Shown one piece after another: positions 14,671 through 22,484 of a stretch of 40,328 nucleotides of DNA (positions are counted from its first letter, which is position 1; the number at the start of each line of letters is the position of its first letter). Below the pieces are notes generated by a model, which was not told the origin of the DNA, made no database searches, and was given only the letters and a program-made list of their open reading frames with translations. A program made the translations under genes and the position numbers. Source of the stretch: JADLBR01 sp020847615 (GTDB lineage Bacteria > Verrucomicrobiota > Verrucomicrobiia > JADLBR01); the NCBI GenBank assembly GCA_026646655.1, contig JAPKHT010000036.1, forward strand, positions 1-40,328, written 5' to 3'.

Positions 14671-15768
14671 TCAGGCACCGGCCGTCAGATACGGCTTCAG
14701 CATCGCGAAACGACTCTCGATCTCCTCGATGTCCTCCGGGGCGAGTCTCTGCTCCGAAACGATCGGTTTCGGCGGCACACTGTTCTTCGGACCATACTCC
14801 CTCGAGAGCATGTTCTTGAACACGCCACGCTTCTTCCACACATAGAGATGGAACCCGCGCAATTGGTTGCCCGGGATCGTCTCGCGCAGGTTCAACATCA
14901 GCAGGAGTTTGCTGTAGGCATCCTGGAGCGCGCCCGGGTCCGACCCGCTCTGCATCAATTCCCAGATCCTAGCGAGCAGATCGGCGTAGACCGCCCGCTC
15001 GGTGATCAATCCTTCCGACCCCACACGCGCCTGGTGCAACCAGCCAAAGCCACCCACCGCGCTGAACACCCGCTTCACCGTCGGCTTGGCCGCCACCATC
15101 TCGCGCATGCGCGGGATGATCGGGTTCGTCTCCTCTTTCACATAGCCGAAGTGCGGCGATTCGCGCGCCAATTCGATCAGCAGTTTCACCGAGGGCGCGG
15201 GTCCCCGGTAAGCGGTGCCGCCGGAGGTCTGGATGATCACCGGTCGCTTTGCCACCCCTGCCAGGGCGCGCCAATACTGGCGCAGATCTTCCTCGGTCTT
15301 GCCCGAGTCGAGCGGCCGCGAGATGATCGCCGCGGGCGACAGCCGCTCGACGTGCCGGGCGAACGCCAGCATCTCCTCAGTATCCTTGCCCTGCACCCCG
15401 AGACACAGTGCCGCCTTCCGACCTCGCATCGCCTCGGTCAACACTTCCATACCCCGCAGCTTCTCCTCGGGTGTCAGCAGGTCGACGCTATCGCCCGATT
15501 GCGGCCAGATCATGCCTGGGCTTTCGCACCCATCAACGAACTGCGCCTGTTTGGCCAGCACATCATAATCCACCTCGCCCGACTCGGTGAAGGGTGTCGA
15601 CAAGATGGGGAATGGCCCACGGACCCGCGGATCGCCGACGATCGGGCCCGGGCAAAGCGGCGCCCCGCTCTCGACCCCGCGCGCCCTCGTTCCTCCCATG
15701 AGCCCCGCCGCCCCCGCCATCGCTGTCCCGAGCATCTGCCGCCGTGTCATACGCGTGTGATCTAACAT
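14671..15768 (-). CDS. Tat-exported DapA/NanA-superfamily (DHDPS-like) protein
   Basis: The product is about 365 residues. I chose the ATG at 15768 because GAGAGG lies just upstream and the N-terminus then carries a twin-arginine signal (TRRQMLGTAMAGAAGLMGG). The mature part is a class I aldolase-like TIM barrel of the dihydrodipicolinate synthase / N-acetylneuraminate lyase family. It starts FPILSTPFTESGEVDYD, and the Schiff-base lysine is in YVKEETNP. The classical GTTGE motif is altered to PQSGDS and the catalytic Tyr region reads IIQTSGG, so neither lysine biosynthesis nor sialate cleavage can be assumed. Periplasmic DHDPS-like proteins are frequent in Planctomycetes and Verrucomicrobia and are thought to act on sugar acids. 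It ends 12 bp from the thrS-fragment breakpoint motif. Confidence 0.82.
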   Translation of the reverse strand: MLDHTRMTRRQMLGTAMAGAAGLMGGTRARGVESGAPLCPGPIVGDPRVRGPFPILSTPFTESGEVDYDVLAKQAQFVDGCESPGMIWPQSGDSVDLLTPEEKLRGMEVLTEAMRGRKAALCLGVQGKDTEEMLAFARHVERLSPAAIISRPLDSGKTEEDLRQYWRALAGVAKRPVIIQTSGGTAYRGPAPSVKLLIELARESPHFGYVKEETNPIIPRMREMVAAKPTVKRVFSAVGGFGWLHQARVGSEGLITERAVYADLLARIWELMQSGSDPGALQDAYSKLLLMLNLRETIPGNQLRGFHLYVWKKRGVFKNMLSREYGPKNSVPPKPIVSEQRLAPEDIEEIESRFAMLKPYLTAGA

Positions 15769-15856
15769 GTGTATCCTCTCCCGCGCCGCATCGCGCCTAT
15801 CTGGGACCATCAACCCACTCATTCTTTCCAGCCGTTAGATGGAGTCAAGTGCAGGG

Positions 15857-15952
15857 GCGGGTCAGCCCTTGAGACTCTTGGCACAGCGCAGGAAGTGGTC
15901 GCGCAAGATTCGAGGTTTGGCGCAGCCGTCCACCGTCAAGGGCTGACCCCGC
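15857..15952. repeat. 96-bp MITE-like element with inverted ends
   Basis: The ends GGGTCAGCCCTTGA and TCAAGGGCTGACCC are perfect inverted repeats at either edge of this short intergenic segment. Read on the minus strand it is open and encodes a peptide ending CAKSLKG-stop, which may be the tail of a lost transposase or chance. The size, position and ends fit a non-autonomous mobile repeat. Confidence 0.45.
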
Positions 15953-15973
15953 TCCCTGCCCTTCCCCATTCGT

Positions 15974-17941
15974 TCATGGGACCGAGACCGTCTGCCGCAT
16001 GAACAGCCTGGCAACGGAAGACATCGACACCCGGAAACTGTGCGACGTTCCGGCGCCGCCGTCCGCCACCGGCGTCCAGTGCACGAGATCCTCGGAGATG
16101 TCGGCGCCGTACGCGATCCCCTGCATACCGGACGGTTCGACGAGATCGAACCCGAACTGCCCGCCCGACTGCGCCGGCCGCGGCAGCCCCGCCGCATCGT
16201 GGCGCCGCGGATCGAGGCCGAATGCGAATTCCAGCAGGTTGGGCACGCCGTCGCCCTCGAAGTCAGCCGCGTCGGCGGCCGCGCCGGCGTTCTCCACCGT
16301 GCCGAGATGGGCGAGCCGCCAGCCCTGCAGCGACGTCATCTGCGAGCCCTGCGGGATGGTCACCAGCTCGATCCCATTCCCGGTTCCCAAGTTCCGGCTG
16401 TACTGCCTGTTCGTGGAGTTGTTCCAGTGCTCGTGGGTTCCCTGGCTGGATAGCCGGCTGCCGTCCGGCTGGTAGACCGTCCCGGATGGGGGATTGTCCG
16501 CGAGGGCCATTTCGTGCAGGTAGTTGTCCGCGCAACTCCACATCGTCCTCGGGCAGAAACTGTTAAGGAAATCCATGCCCACCGAGTCGATCGCCACCGG
16601 GTCCTGCGAAGCGAGCAGCATCGAGGGCCAGTGGTTGTTGAACGGGGCGCCGGGGTACCGGATCGGAGTGGAGTTGTGCTTGTAAGCCCCGTAGAGGCCG
16701 TCGATCAGGTACAGGATGGTCTTGCCGCCGAGATGCCGGCTGCCGGAGAGGTCGACCAGCGGGTGGTAGGCCTCCATGCCCCAGGAGGGCCAGATGAAGG
16801 TGTGCAGGTTGTAGGGGCTGCCGATCGTGCCGAAGTGGTTCTTCCCGCACAGGGTCAGCGCCGTGTTGCCGTTGCCGCCCATCACCTCCGCGCCGTCGCC
16901 GTGCTTCTTCAGACAGGCCAGATTAATGAGGTAGGTCGCGTCCACCAACTGCCGCGGCAACCGGCGCGCCGCCACGTTGGTGACCGCGCTGTCCGAGTAG
17001 GCGATGGCGTTGTTCACCCATGTCACCTTCTCGCGCCCCCATGTGTCGCTGACGACCGCCACTTGGACAAAGCGGACACCGGGGAAGGCCCCGTAGATCT
17101 TCCCGGCGATGTGATCGCCGACCAACCGCTGGGCGTCATAGACGATGATCCGGTCGGGCGGCACCCCCGCCTGTTGGACCAGTTGCCTGACCACTGAGAG
17201 AACCACCTGGGGCGATGCATCCAGCTTGTTGTCCGCCTTGGCGTCATTCGTGATCGACATGTTGTTCATGTTGATCTTGATCGCGACGGTCTCGTTCGTC
17301 CGGTAGCCGGCGCCGGACGATCCGTTGGCCGCGTTGAAGGACGTGAACAAGGCATTCCAGGCGTCGGCATCGGTGAGTTTCGCGGTGAGCACGCGCAGCG
17401 AGGCGGAGACCATGCGGTCGATCGCCGCCTGGTCGTTGCTGGCGTCGGCCCACCAGAACCCGTTGGTGCCATCCCACCGGGTCGCGGCGGGATCGTGGGC
17501 CCAGACCACCCGGCCGGGGAAGAGGCCGCGCGCGACGCCGATCGGGGTGTTCGGCGGATCGGCCGGCTCGTACGCCTCGGCGCGGTTTGCTGAGTTGACG
17601 GCGCCGACGAAGACGCCGGCGACGACGCCTGCGAGACAGAGCGCGGCGAGAAGCAGCCGGCCACTCGAAAGGAGGCGGCGAGCCCTGCGGGCGGCCAGGG
17701 CGGCGGCGACCCACCCCCCGAGCGAGGCCAGGAAACCCCAGGCGATCGGCATCGCGACGCGCTGGCATGGATAGCCCGCCCGGTCGGGCTTGGGCAGGAC
17801 CCGCGCTAGGTACCAGATCAACGCACCGAGACCGATGACCGGGAAGGCCCATCGGAGGCCCTTGAGACCGGGGCGGCAACCGACGAACCGTCCGGTTCTC
17901 GGGCAGAAGAGATAGGGGCCGTGTTGGATCGGACTGGGCAT
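15974..17941 (-). CDS. Membrane-anchored DUF362-domain protein
   Basis: The product is 655 residues from the ATG at 17941, supported by GAGGAG 7 nt upstream; a longer frame is possible but unsupported. The N-terminus has three predicted membrane segments (about 30-50, 65-85 and 95-115). The large middle part is DUF362-like: TNETVAIKINMNN, IIVYDAQRLVGDHI, LINLACLKKH, LTLCGKNHFGTIG and LASQDPVAIDSVGMDFL. The C-terminus has a short module (DFEGDGVPNLLEFAFGLDP, then SEDLVHWTPV) found at the ends of many verrucomicrobial and lentisphaeral exported proteins. DUF362 proteins resemble iron-sulfur or Lar-type proteins, but no ferredoxin Cys cluster is visible here. The function is unknown. The downstream neighbour is the DapA-like gene and the upstream one is an AraC-type regulator. 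Confidence 0.82.
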   Translation of the reverse strand: MPSPIQHGPYLFCPRTGRFVGCRPGLKGLRWAFPVIGLGALIWYLARVLPKPDRAGYPCQRVAMPIAWGFLASLGGWVAAALAARRARRLLSSGRLLLAALCLAGVVAGVFVGAVNSANRAEAYEPADPPNTPIGVARGLFPGRVVWAHDPAATRWDGTNGFWWADASNDQAAIDRMVSASLRVLTAKLTDADAWNALFTSFNAANGSSGAGYRTNETVAIKINMNNMSITNDAKADNKLDASPQVVLSVVRQLVQQAGVPPDRIIVYDAQRLVGDHIAGKIYGAFPGVRFVQVAVVSDTWGREKVTWVNNAIAYSDSAVTNVAARRLPRQLVDATYLINLACLKKHGDGAEVMGGNGNTALTLCGKNHFGTIGSPYNLHTFIWPSWGMEAYHPLVDLSGSRHLGGKTILYLIDGLYGAYKHNSTPIRYPGAPFNNHWPSMLLASQDPVAIDSVGMDFLNSFCPRTMWSCADNYLHEMALADNPPSGTVYQPDGSRLSSQGTHEHWNNSTNRQYSRNLGTGNGIELVTIPQGSQMTSLQGWRLAHLGTVENAGAAADAADFEGDGVPNLLEFAFGLDPRRHDAAGLPRPAQSGGQFGFDLVEPSGMQGIAYGADISEDLVHWTPVADGGAGTSHSFRVSMSSVARLFMRQTVSVP

Positions 17942-18125
17942 GGCTACTCCTCGAACGTCGGTTCCCGGCACTGCTCCGCGGCACCCTGGCCGGCGCATCC
18001 GCGCCCGGCCGGCGCCGGGCTGGCCGCACCAAGGTGTTCTCCCACGTTCACGCATCCATGATCGCGGAGGAATTCCGACGCGTATAGCAGACCTGCGCGG
18101 AGTTTTGGAAGAATCGCGCCATCCG

Positions 18126-18842
18126 TCAGTCGGCGCGGAAATGGCGGCGATACTTCGCGGGGGTCATACCGATCTCGCGGCGGAACTCGCGCCCGAAGTG
18201 GCTCTGGTCGGAGAAACCGTGCGCTGTCGCAATGGAGGCCAGCGTCGCGTCGGTGTAGACGAGGGGGCGGCACGCCAGGCGCACGCGGAGGCGCCGCAGG
18301 TAGGCGTGGGGCGTCAGGCCGAACTCCGAGCGGAATCGCCGCAGGAACACCCGGAGCGACATCGCACACGCCCGCGCAAGATCGGCGTTCGGGACATGGC
18401 CGGCGAAGTGTTCGCGCATGAAGGTCAAGGCGGGGGTCAGCCCCATTTCCGGACCGCCCTGCAGCCCGGCCCCCGCCTGCAGGGGACGCGTCACTCCCGC
18501 CGTGCCGACGATGCGGCCTCGGGAATCGCACAGGGGGATCTTGTTGGTCACGCACCAGACGGCGGTGTGATCGAAACGCCCCACCAATTCGATGCGATTC
18601 ACGATCGTCGCGCCCTGGAGTACCCGCTCGTCGTCCAGCCGGAACTGCGTCGCGCTGTGCGGTGGCGACAGGTCGAAGTCCGTAAGCCCGACCGCTTCCG
18701 ACGGGACGTTGAGTCCGTAGTTCAGCACGCAGGCCCGGTTCATTGTGCAGTACCGCCCGGCGCGGTCCTTCACCCAGAATTGCACGTCCTGCAGGGCGTC
18801 GAACAGCCGCGCCAGATCGAGCTGCGAACCGACGAGTCTCAT
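18126..18842 (-). CDS. PAS-AraC family transcriptional regulator
   Basis: The product is about 238 residues from the ATG at 18842. An N-terminal PAS fold (about 10-120: VQFWVKDRAGRYCTMN, VGLTDFDLSPP, IPLCDSRGRIVGTAG) is followed by a C-terminal AraC DNA-binding domain with two helix-turn-helices (ADLARACAMSLRVFLRRF and LASIATAHGFSDQSHFGREF). This PAS-AraC combination is common in Verrucomicrobia and Planctomycetes next to sugar and sulfatase loci. It may control the downstream DUF362 and DapA-like genes on the same strand, 184 bp away. The start overlaps the stop of a sulfatase remnant by four bases. Confidence 0.88.
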   Translation of the reverse strand: MRLVGSQLDLARLFDALQDVQFWVKDRAGRYCTMNRACVLNYGLNVPSEAVGLTDFDLSPPHSATQFRLDDERVLQGATIVNRIELVGRFDHTAVWCVTNKIPLCDSRGRIVGTAGVTRPLQAGAGLQGGPEMGLTPALTFMREHFAGHVPNADLARACAMSLRVFLRRFRSEFGLTPHAYLRRLRVRLACRPLVYTDATLASIATAHGFSDQSHFGREFRREIGMTPAKYRRHFRAD

Positions 18843-19205
18843 GGTCTTCCCGGCGACGCGGGAACTCCCGGGCTGGCCGTCGCCGGACGCCGGCCGGGCG
18901 GCGCGTTGCCGCCGTCGGCCCCCTGGATCAGCCAGGGTCGGCTGCCGCTGGTGAAGAGCCCCAGCGCCTTCTCGTCGAGCTTCAGCTCGCACAGCGTGTC
19001 GACGATGCGGCCGACGCTCCAGTCCACCTCATCCCCCCAGTCGCCGAACCGGCCGTTGTCGGACTTCCCGGCGAAGGCGGCGCCGGGGTGGATCGGCGTG
19101 TGCACGGCGGTGTGTGGAAGGTAGAGGAAGAAGGGGCCGTCCTCCTTCGCGCGGATGAATCGAACGGCCTCGTCGGTTAGACGGATAGGAATTTCGTCGT
19201 GCCGC
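18839..19205 (-). pseudogene. Arylsulfatase internal fragment
   Basis: Reading the minus strand gives EIPIRLTDEAVRFIRAKEDG, FFLYLPHTAVHTPIHPG, DWSVGRIVDTLCEL and WLIQGADGGNA. These are consecutive conserved blocks from the middle of family S1 sulfatases. The N-terminal catalytic Cys region and the C-terminal half are both missing, and the last ~20 codons before the stop no longer resemble a sulfatase. It is a decayed remnant. It lies directly upstream of the AraC regulator, suggesting the regulator once sat in a sulfatase locus. Confidence 0.85.
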
Positions 19206-19691
19206 CCTGCCGAGCGGACCCGCCCCCTCCCGCTCTCCCGGGAACTGCCAGCCCCGTCGGAAGCCGTCCCACCATGGGAATTCGGTAGCAGACGGGCCAG
19301 CGGGGGTCGAGCGGGATTCGATTGCCGATGGCAGATCGCCGATTTCCAGTCTTCAATCTTCCTTCAGTTCGAAAATTCTGGATGTGGCCACGGTCGCCAG
19401 TCCGTGGTTTGCTCGGCCGAGCGCCCAGTGAAGCGGCTTCAACGATGAAACACGAACCCCCCGCTCACCCGCGACGGCTCAATGTCGCCGCGGCCCCAGG
19501 AGACGCTCACCCAGCGCCAGCACTCAATCAGCGGAATCGAGAGTGACCCAAAACAACGGTCACGAGGGCCAAGATCGAAAACCATCAGCGAAGATCGGCG
19601 TTCCAAAACTCCGAGCCCCCGCAGCCCTGCGGGCGAATTCAGCACAAGACTCGGTTTGGCAAAAGAGCCCACCAAGCCCCCATGGGCCTGG
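19206..19691. other. Non-coding region with dispersed repeat copy 2
   Basis: No gene is supported between the sulfatase remnant and the end of thrS. The second copy of the 93-bp repeat occupies 19369-19461. The rest has no recognisable feature. Confidence 0.6.
19369..19461 (+). repeat. 93-bp dispersed repeat, copy 2
   Basis: This is the counterpart of 10558-10650, same orientation and ungapped. It lies 230 bp beyond the 3' end of thrS and is not associated with the truncated thrS copy at 14181. Confidence 0.85.
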
Positions 19692-21584
19692 CTACACCGC
19701 CACCGTCAAGGTGCGCTCGCGGTACTCCATCGCCGCCCGTTCGAGGAACGCGTCCAGCGCCATGGCTCCCTCGTCGCCCTTCTGGCGCGAGCGGACCGAC
19801 ACGGTCCCCGCGGCCGCCTCCTGTTTCCCGATCACGAGGCCGTAGGGCACCTTGTCCAGCTGCCAGCGCCGGATCTTCGCGCCGAGCTTGTCCGGCGACG
19901 TGTCCACGGTCGCCCGCAGCGCCAGGCCTCGGCACTTCCGCTCGATCGCCCGCGCGACCTCCATCTGCCCATCCGCGATGGGCAGCACGCGCACCTGCTC
20001 CGGCGCGAGCCACAGCGGAAAATCCCCCGCGAAATGCTCGATAAGAAAGCCGATGAATCGCTCGTGCGTTCCCAGCGGCGCGCGGTGGATGCACAGCGGC
20101 GTCGCCTTCGTGTTCTCCGCCGTGGTGTACTCCAGCCCGAAACGCTTCGGGACCGCGAAGTCCACCTGGTTGGTCGCGATCGTGAACTCCCGCCCGATCG
20201 CGCTCCACACCTGCACGTCGATCTTCGGCCCGTAGAACGCGGCCTCGTTGGGCACCTCGATGAAATCGATGCCGCTATCCGCCAAGACGCGCCGCACCAT
20301 GTCCTCGGTCTGCTTCCAGAGTTCGGGCTCGCCGACGAACTTCTCGCCCAGCCGCGCCGGTTCGTGCGTCGAGAAGCGCATCCGGTATTTCGCGATGCCG
20401 AACAGCTTGAAGTACCGGAGATACATCTCGTTGACCGCGTTGAACTCCTCGCCGAACTGCTCCGGCGTGCAATAGATGTGCGCGTCGTTCATCTGCATCG
20501 ACCGCACGCGCATGAGCCCGAACAACTCGCCGCTCTGCTCGTACCGGTAGCACGCCCCGTACTCCGCCAGGCGCAGCGGCAGGTCCCGGTAGCTCCTCGG
20601 GATCGCCTTGTAGATCTTGTGGTGGTGCGGGCAGTTCATCGCCTTGATGTAATACCGCTCCACCGGGAGACCCTTCGCCATCTCCTGGGCCAGGGAGATC
20701 AGCCTGTCCATCTTGGCCTCGGTCAACTCGCCCGCGTGGATCTCCCGGTGAAACTCCTCGCGGTACCTCGGTTTCTGCGAGTCCGGCACGGACTCCGCCG
20801 CGAGCGTCATCGGCGGGAACATCGAGTCCGCGTAGTACGGGAGGTGCCCGCTGGTGATGTACATGCTCTCCCGCGCCAGGTGCGGCGTCCGCACCCGGTC
20901 GTATCCCGCCGCGAACTCCGTCTCCTTCGCCAGCCGCTCCAACTCCTCGACAATCACGGTGCCCTTGGGCAACCACAGCGGCAGGCCGGGACCCACGTCC
21001 TCGTCAAACGCGAAGAGCTGCATCTCCCGCCCGATCTTCCGGTGGTCGCGCTTCTTCGCCTCCTCAAGCTGGTGCAGGTAGGCCTCCAGCTCTTCTCGGT
21101 TGGGAAATGCCGTCCCGTAGATCCGCTGGAGCTGCTTGTTGCGCTCGTCGCCGCGGTGATACGCCCCGGCGATGCTCAGCAGCTTGAAGGCCTTGATCCT
21201 CCCCGTGCTCGCGACGTGGGTCCCCGCGCAGAGGTCCACGAATTCCCCGTTCGTGTAGAATGTGATCGCCTCGCCCTCGGGGATGTCCCCGAGGCGGCTG
21301 ATCTTGTAGGGCTGCCCCCGCCCCTCGAAGAACTTCCGCGCCTCCTCGCGCGTCACCTCGCTCCGCACGAAAGGCTGATCCTCGCCGACCACCTTGCCCA
21401 TCGCCTCCTCGATCCGGGCCAAGTCCTCCGGCGTGAACCGATGCCCGATATCAAAATCGTAGTAGAAGCCCGTGTCAGTCGGCGGGCCGATGTCGAGCTT
21501 CGCTTCCGGGAACAGGCGCATCACGGCCGTCGCCATGACGTGCGCCGTCGAATGCCGCAATTCCTCCAGAGGGGTCATCGCCAT
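19692..21584 (-). CDS. thrS: Threonyl-tRNA synthetase (TGS-less form)
   Basis: The enzyme charges tRNA-Thr in the cytoplasm. The 630-residue product lacks the N-terminal TGS domain and begins directly with the editing domain (HSTAHVMATAVMRLFP at residues 11-26, FVDLCAGTHV near 116). The class II core follows: motif 2 area YRYEQSGELFGLMRVRS, a metal-site Cys in AMNCPHHHK, and DAHIYC. Relative to E. coli ThrRS there is an extra segment of about 45 residues before AMNCPHHHK (around 275-320). The anticodon-binding domain occupies the last ~110 residues, ending RTLTVAV. ATG at 21584 has a weak AGGTG upstream; another ATG is at codon 3. Its 3' end is duplicated at 14181-14639. Confidence 0.96.
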   Translation of the reverse strand: MAMTPLEELRHSTAHVMATAVMRLFPEAKLDIGPPTDTGFYYDFDIGHRFTPEDLARIEEAMGKVVGEDQPFVRSEVTREEARKFFEGRGQPYKISRLGDIPEGEAITFYTNGEFVDLCAGTHVASTGRIKAFKLLSIAGAYHRGDERNKQLQRIYGTAFPNREELEAYLHQLEEAKKRDHRKIGREMQLFAFDEDVGPGLPLWLPKGTVIVEELERLAKETEFAAGYDRVRTPHLARESMYITSGHLPYYADSMFPPMTLAAESVPDSQKPRYREEFHREIHAGELTEAKMDRLISLAQEMAKGLPVERYYIKAMNCPHHHKIYKAIPRSYRDLPLRLAEYGACYRYEQSGELFGLMRVRSMQMNDAHIYCTPEQFGEEFNAVNEMYLRYFKLFGIAKYRMRFSTHEPARLGEKFVGEPELWKQTEDMVRRVLADSGIDFIEVPNEAAFYGPKIDVQVWSAIGREFTIATNQVDFAVPKRFGLEYTTAENTKATPLCIHRAPLGTHERFIGFLIEHFAGDFPLWLAPEQVRVLPIADGQMEVARAIERKCRGLALRATVDTSPDKLGAKIRRWQLDKVPYGLVIGKQEAAAGTVSVRSRQKGDEGAMALDAFLERAAMEYRERTLTVAV

Positions 21585-21635
21585 ACAACACCTGTATTGG
21601 CGGCGCTCCCCCGCGTCAAGCCGTCGCAGCCGCCC

Positions 21636-22340
21636 CTATTTCCCGGCGGCCAGATCCTCGATCCGGATGTTCCGCCAGCGCACCTCGAGGCCCGCCTCCT
21701 TGTGCCCATGCACCTGGAGAGCGATGAGCCCTGTCGGATTCATCCCGTCTGAGAGATCCGCCCGCGGCTCGCCATTCAGCCACGTCTTGATCGAAGGGCC
21801 GCGCGCCTCGACCCGCACCTTGTTCCATTCCCCCTGTTTGAACAGCCTGCGCCCCTGGTCGGTGAATTGCTTCGCGTCGCCGCCGCAGATCCCCGGAAAC
21901 AGCCAGCCCCGTCGCCCCTCGTCATAGATCCCGGCCGTCCACCAGCGGTCCCGCCCCGCGTCCGGGTCGATCTCGCACTGGTACCCGTGCACCCTTCCCG
22001 CGGGGATCTTGACCTTCTTGCCCGCGTGGTCGATCTCCGTGTCCTTGTCAAAACACTGGCTGCGCAACTGCACGCCCGAGTTCAGCTTGGGGTCCACCTT
22101 GAACTCGAACTCCAGGATGAAGTCAGAGTACTCCCGGGCCGTGCAGAGGAAGCTGTTGGGCTCCTTGAGCGCGGTCTTGCCGACGATGCATCCGCCCTCC
22201 ACCCGATACTCGGCCTTCCCGCCCTTCTGCACCCAACCCCCGAGCGTCTTGCCGTCGAACAGCGGCTTCATCGCGTCCGCCGCACCGGCCAGCGACACCC
22301 CCAACAGATACACACAGGCCATCAGACATCTCGCGCGCAT
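21636..22340 (-). CDS. Secreted DUF1080 (3-keto-disaccharide hydrolase family) protein
   Basis: The product is 234 residues from the ATG at 22340, which has GAGGAGG 6 nt upstream. It begins with a signal peptide (MRARCLMACVYLLGVSLAGA). The remainder is a single DUF1080 concanavalin-like jelly roll: PLFDGKTLGGWVQKGG at the start, FILEFEFKVDPKLNSGVQLRS, GYQCEIDP, GIYDEGRRGWL, and the ending RWRNIRIEDL. This family is greatly expanded in Planctomycetes and Verrucomicrobia, acts outside the cytoplasm on glycans and includes 3-keto-glycoside hydrolases. It lies 51 bp from thrS but is unlikely to be related to it in function. Confidence 0.9.
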   Translation of the reverse strand: MRARCLMACVYLLGVSLAGAADAMKPLFDGKTLGGWVQKGGKAEYRVEGGCIVGKTALKEPNSFLCTAREYSDFILEFEFKVDPKLNSGVQLRSQCFDKDTEIDHAGKKVKIPAGRVHGYQCEIDPDAGRDRWWTAGIYDEGRRGWLFPGICGGDAKQFTDQGRRLFKQGEWNKVRVEARGPSIKTWLNGEPRADLSDGMNPTGLIALQVHGHKEAGLEVRWRNIRIEDLAAGK

Positions 22341-22484
22341 GCCAACCTCCTCGCGGCATCCGCCCGCCGCGCAACTTGATCGCGATGGGCTGATGCCGTC
22401 ACGCACTCATAGCCCAGTTTCCCGCGCGCGAAAGCAGATTTACGGATTTGCAGCCAGCGCCCCCACCCCCTACCATCGCCCGCG

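Noticed and set aside
19482..21752. 756-codon plus-strand open frame
   Set aside because: Antisense to thrS, which is unambiguous; no domain is visible in the opposite reading.
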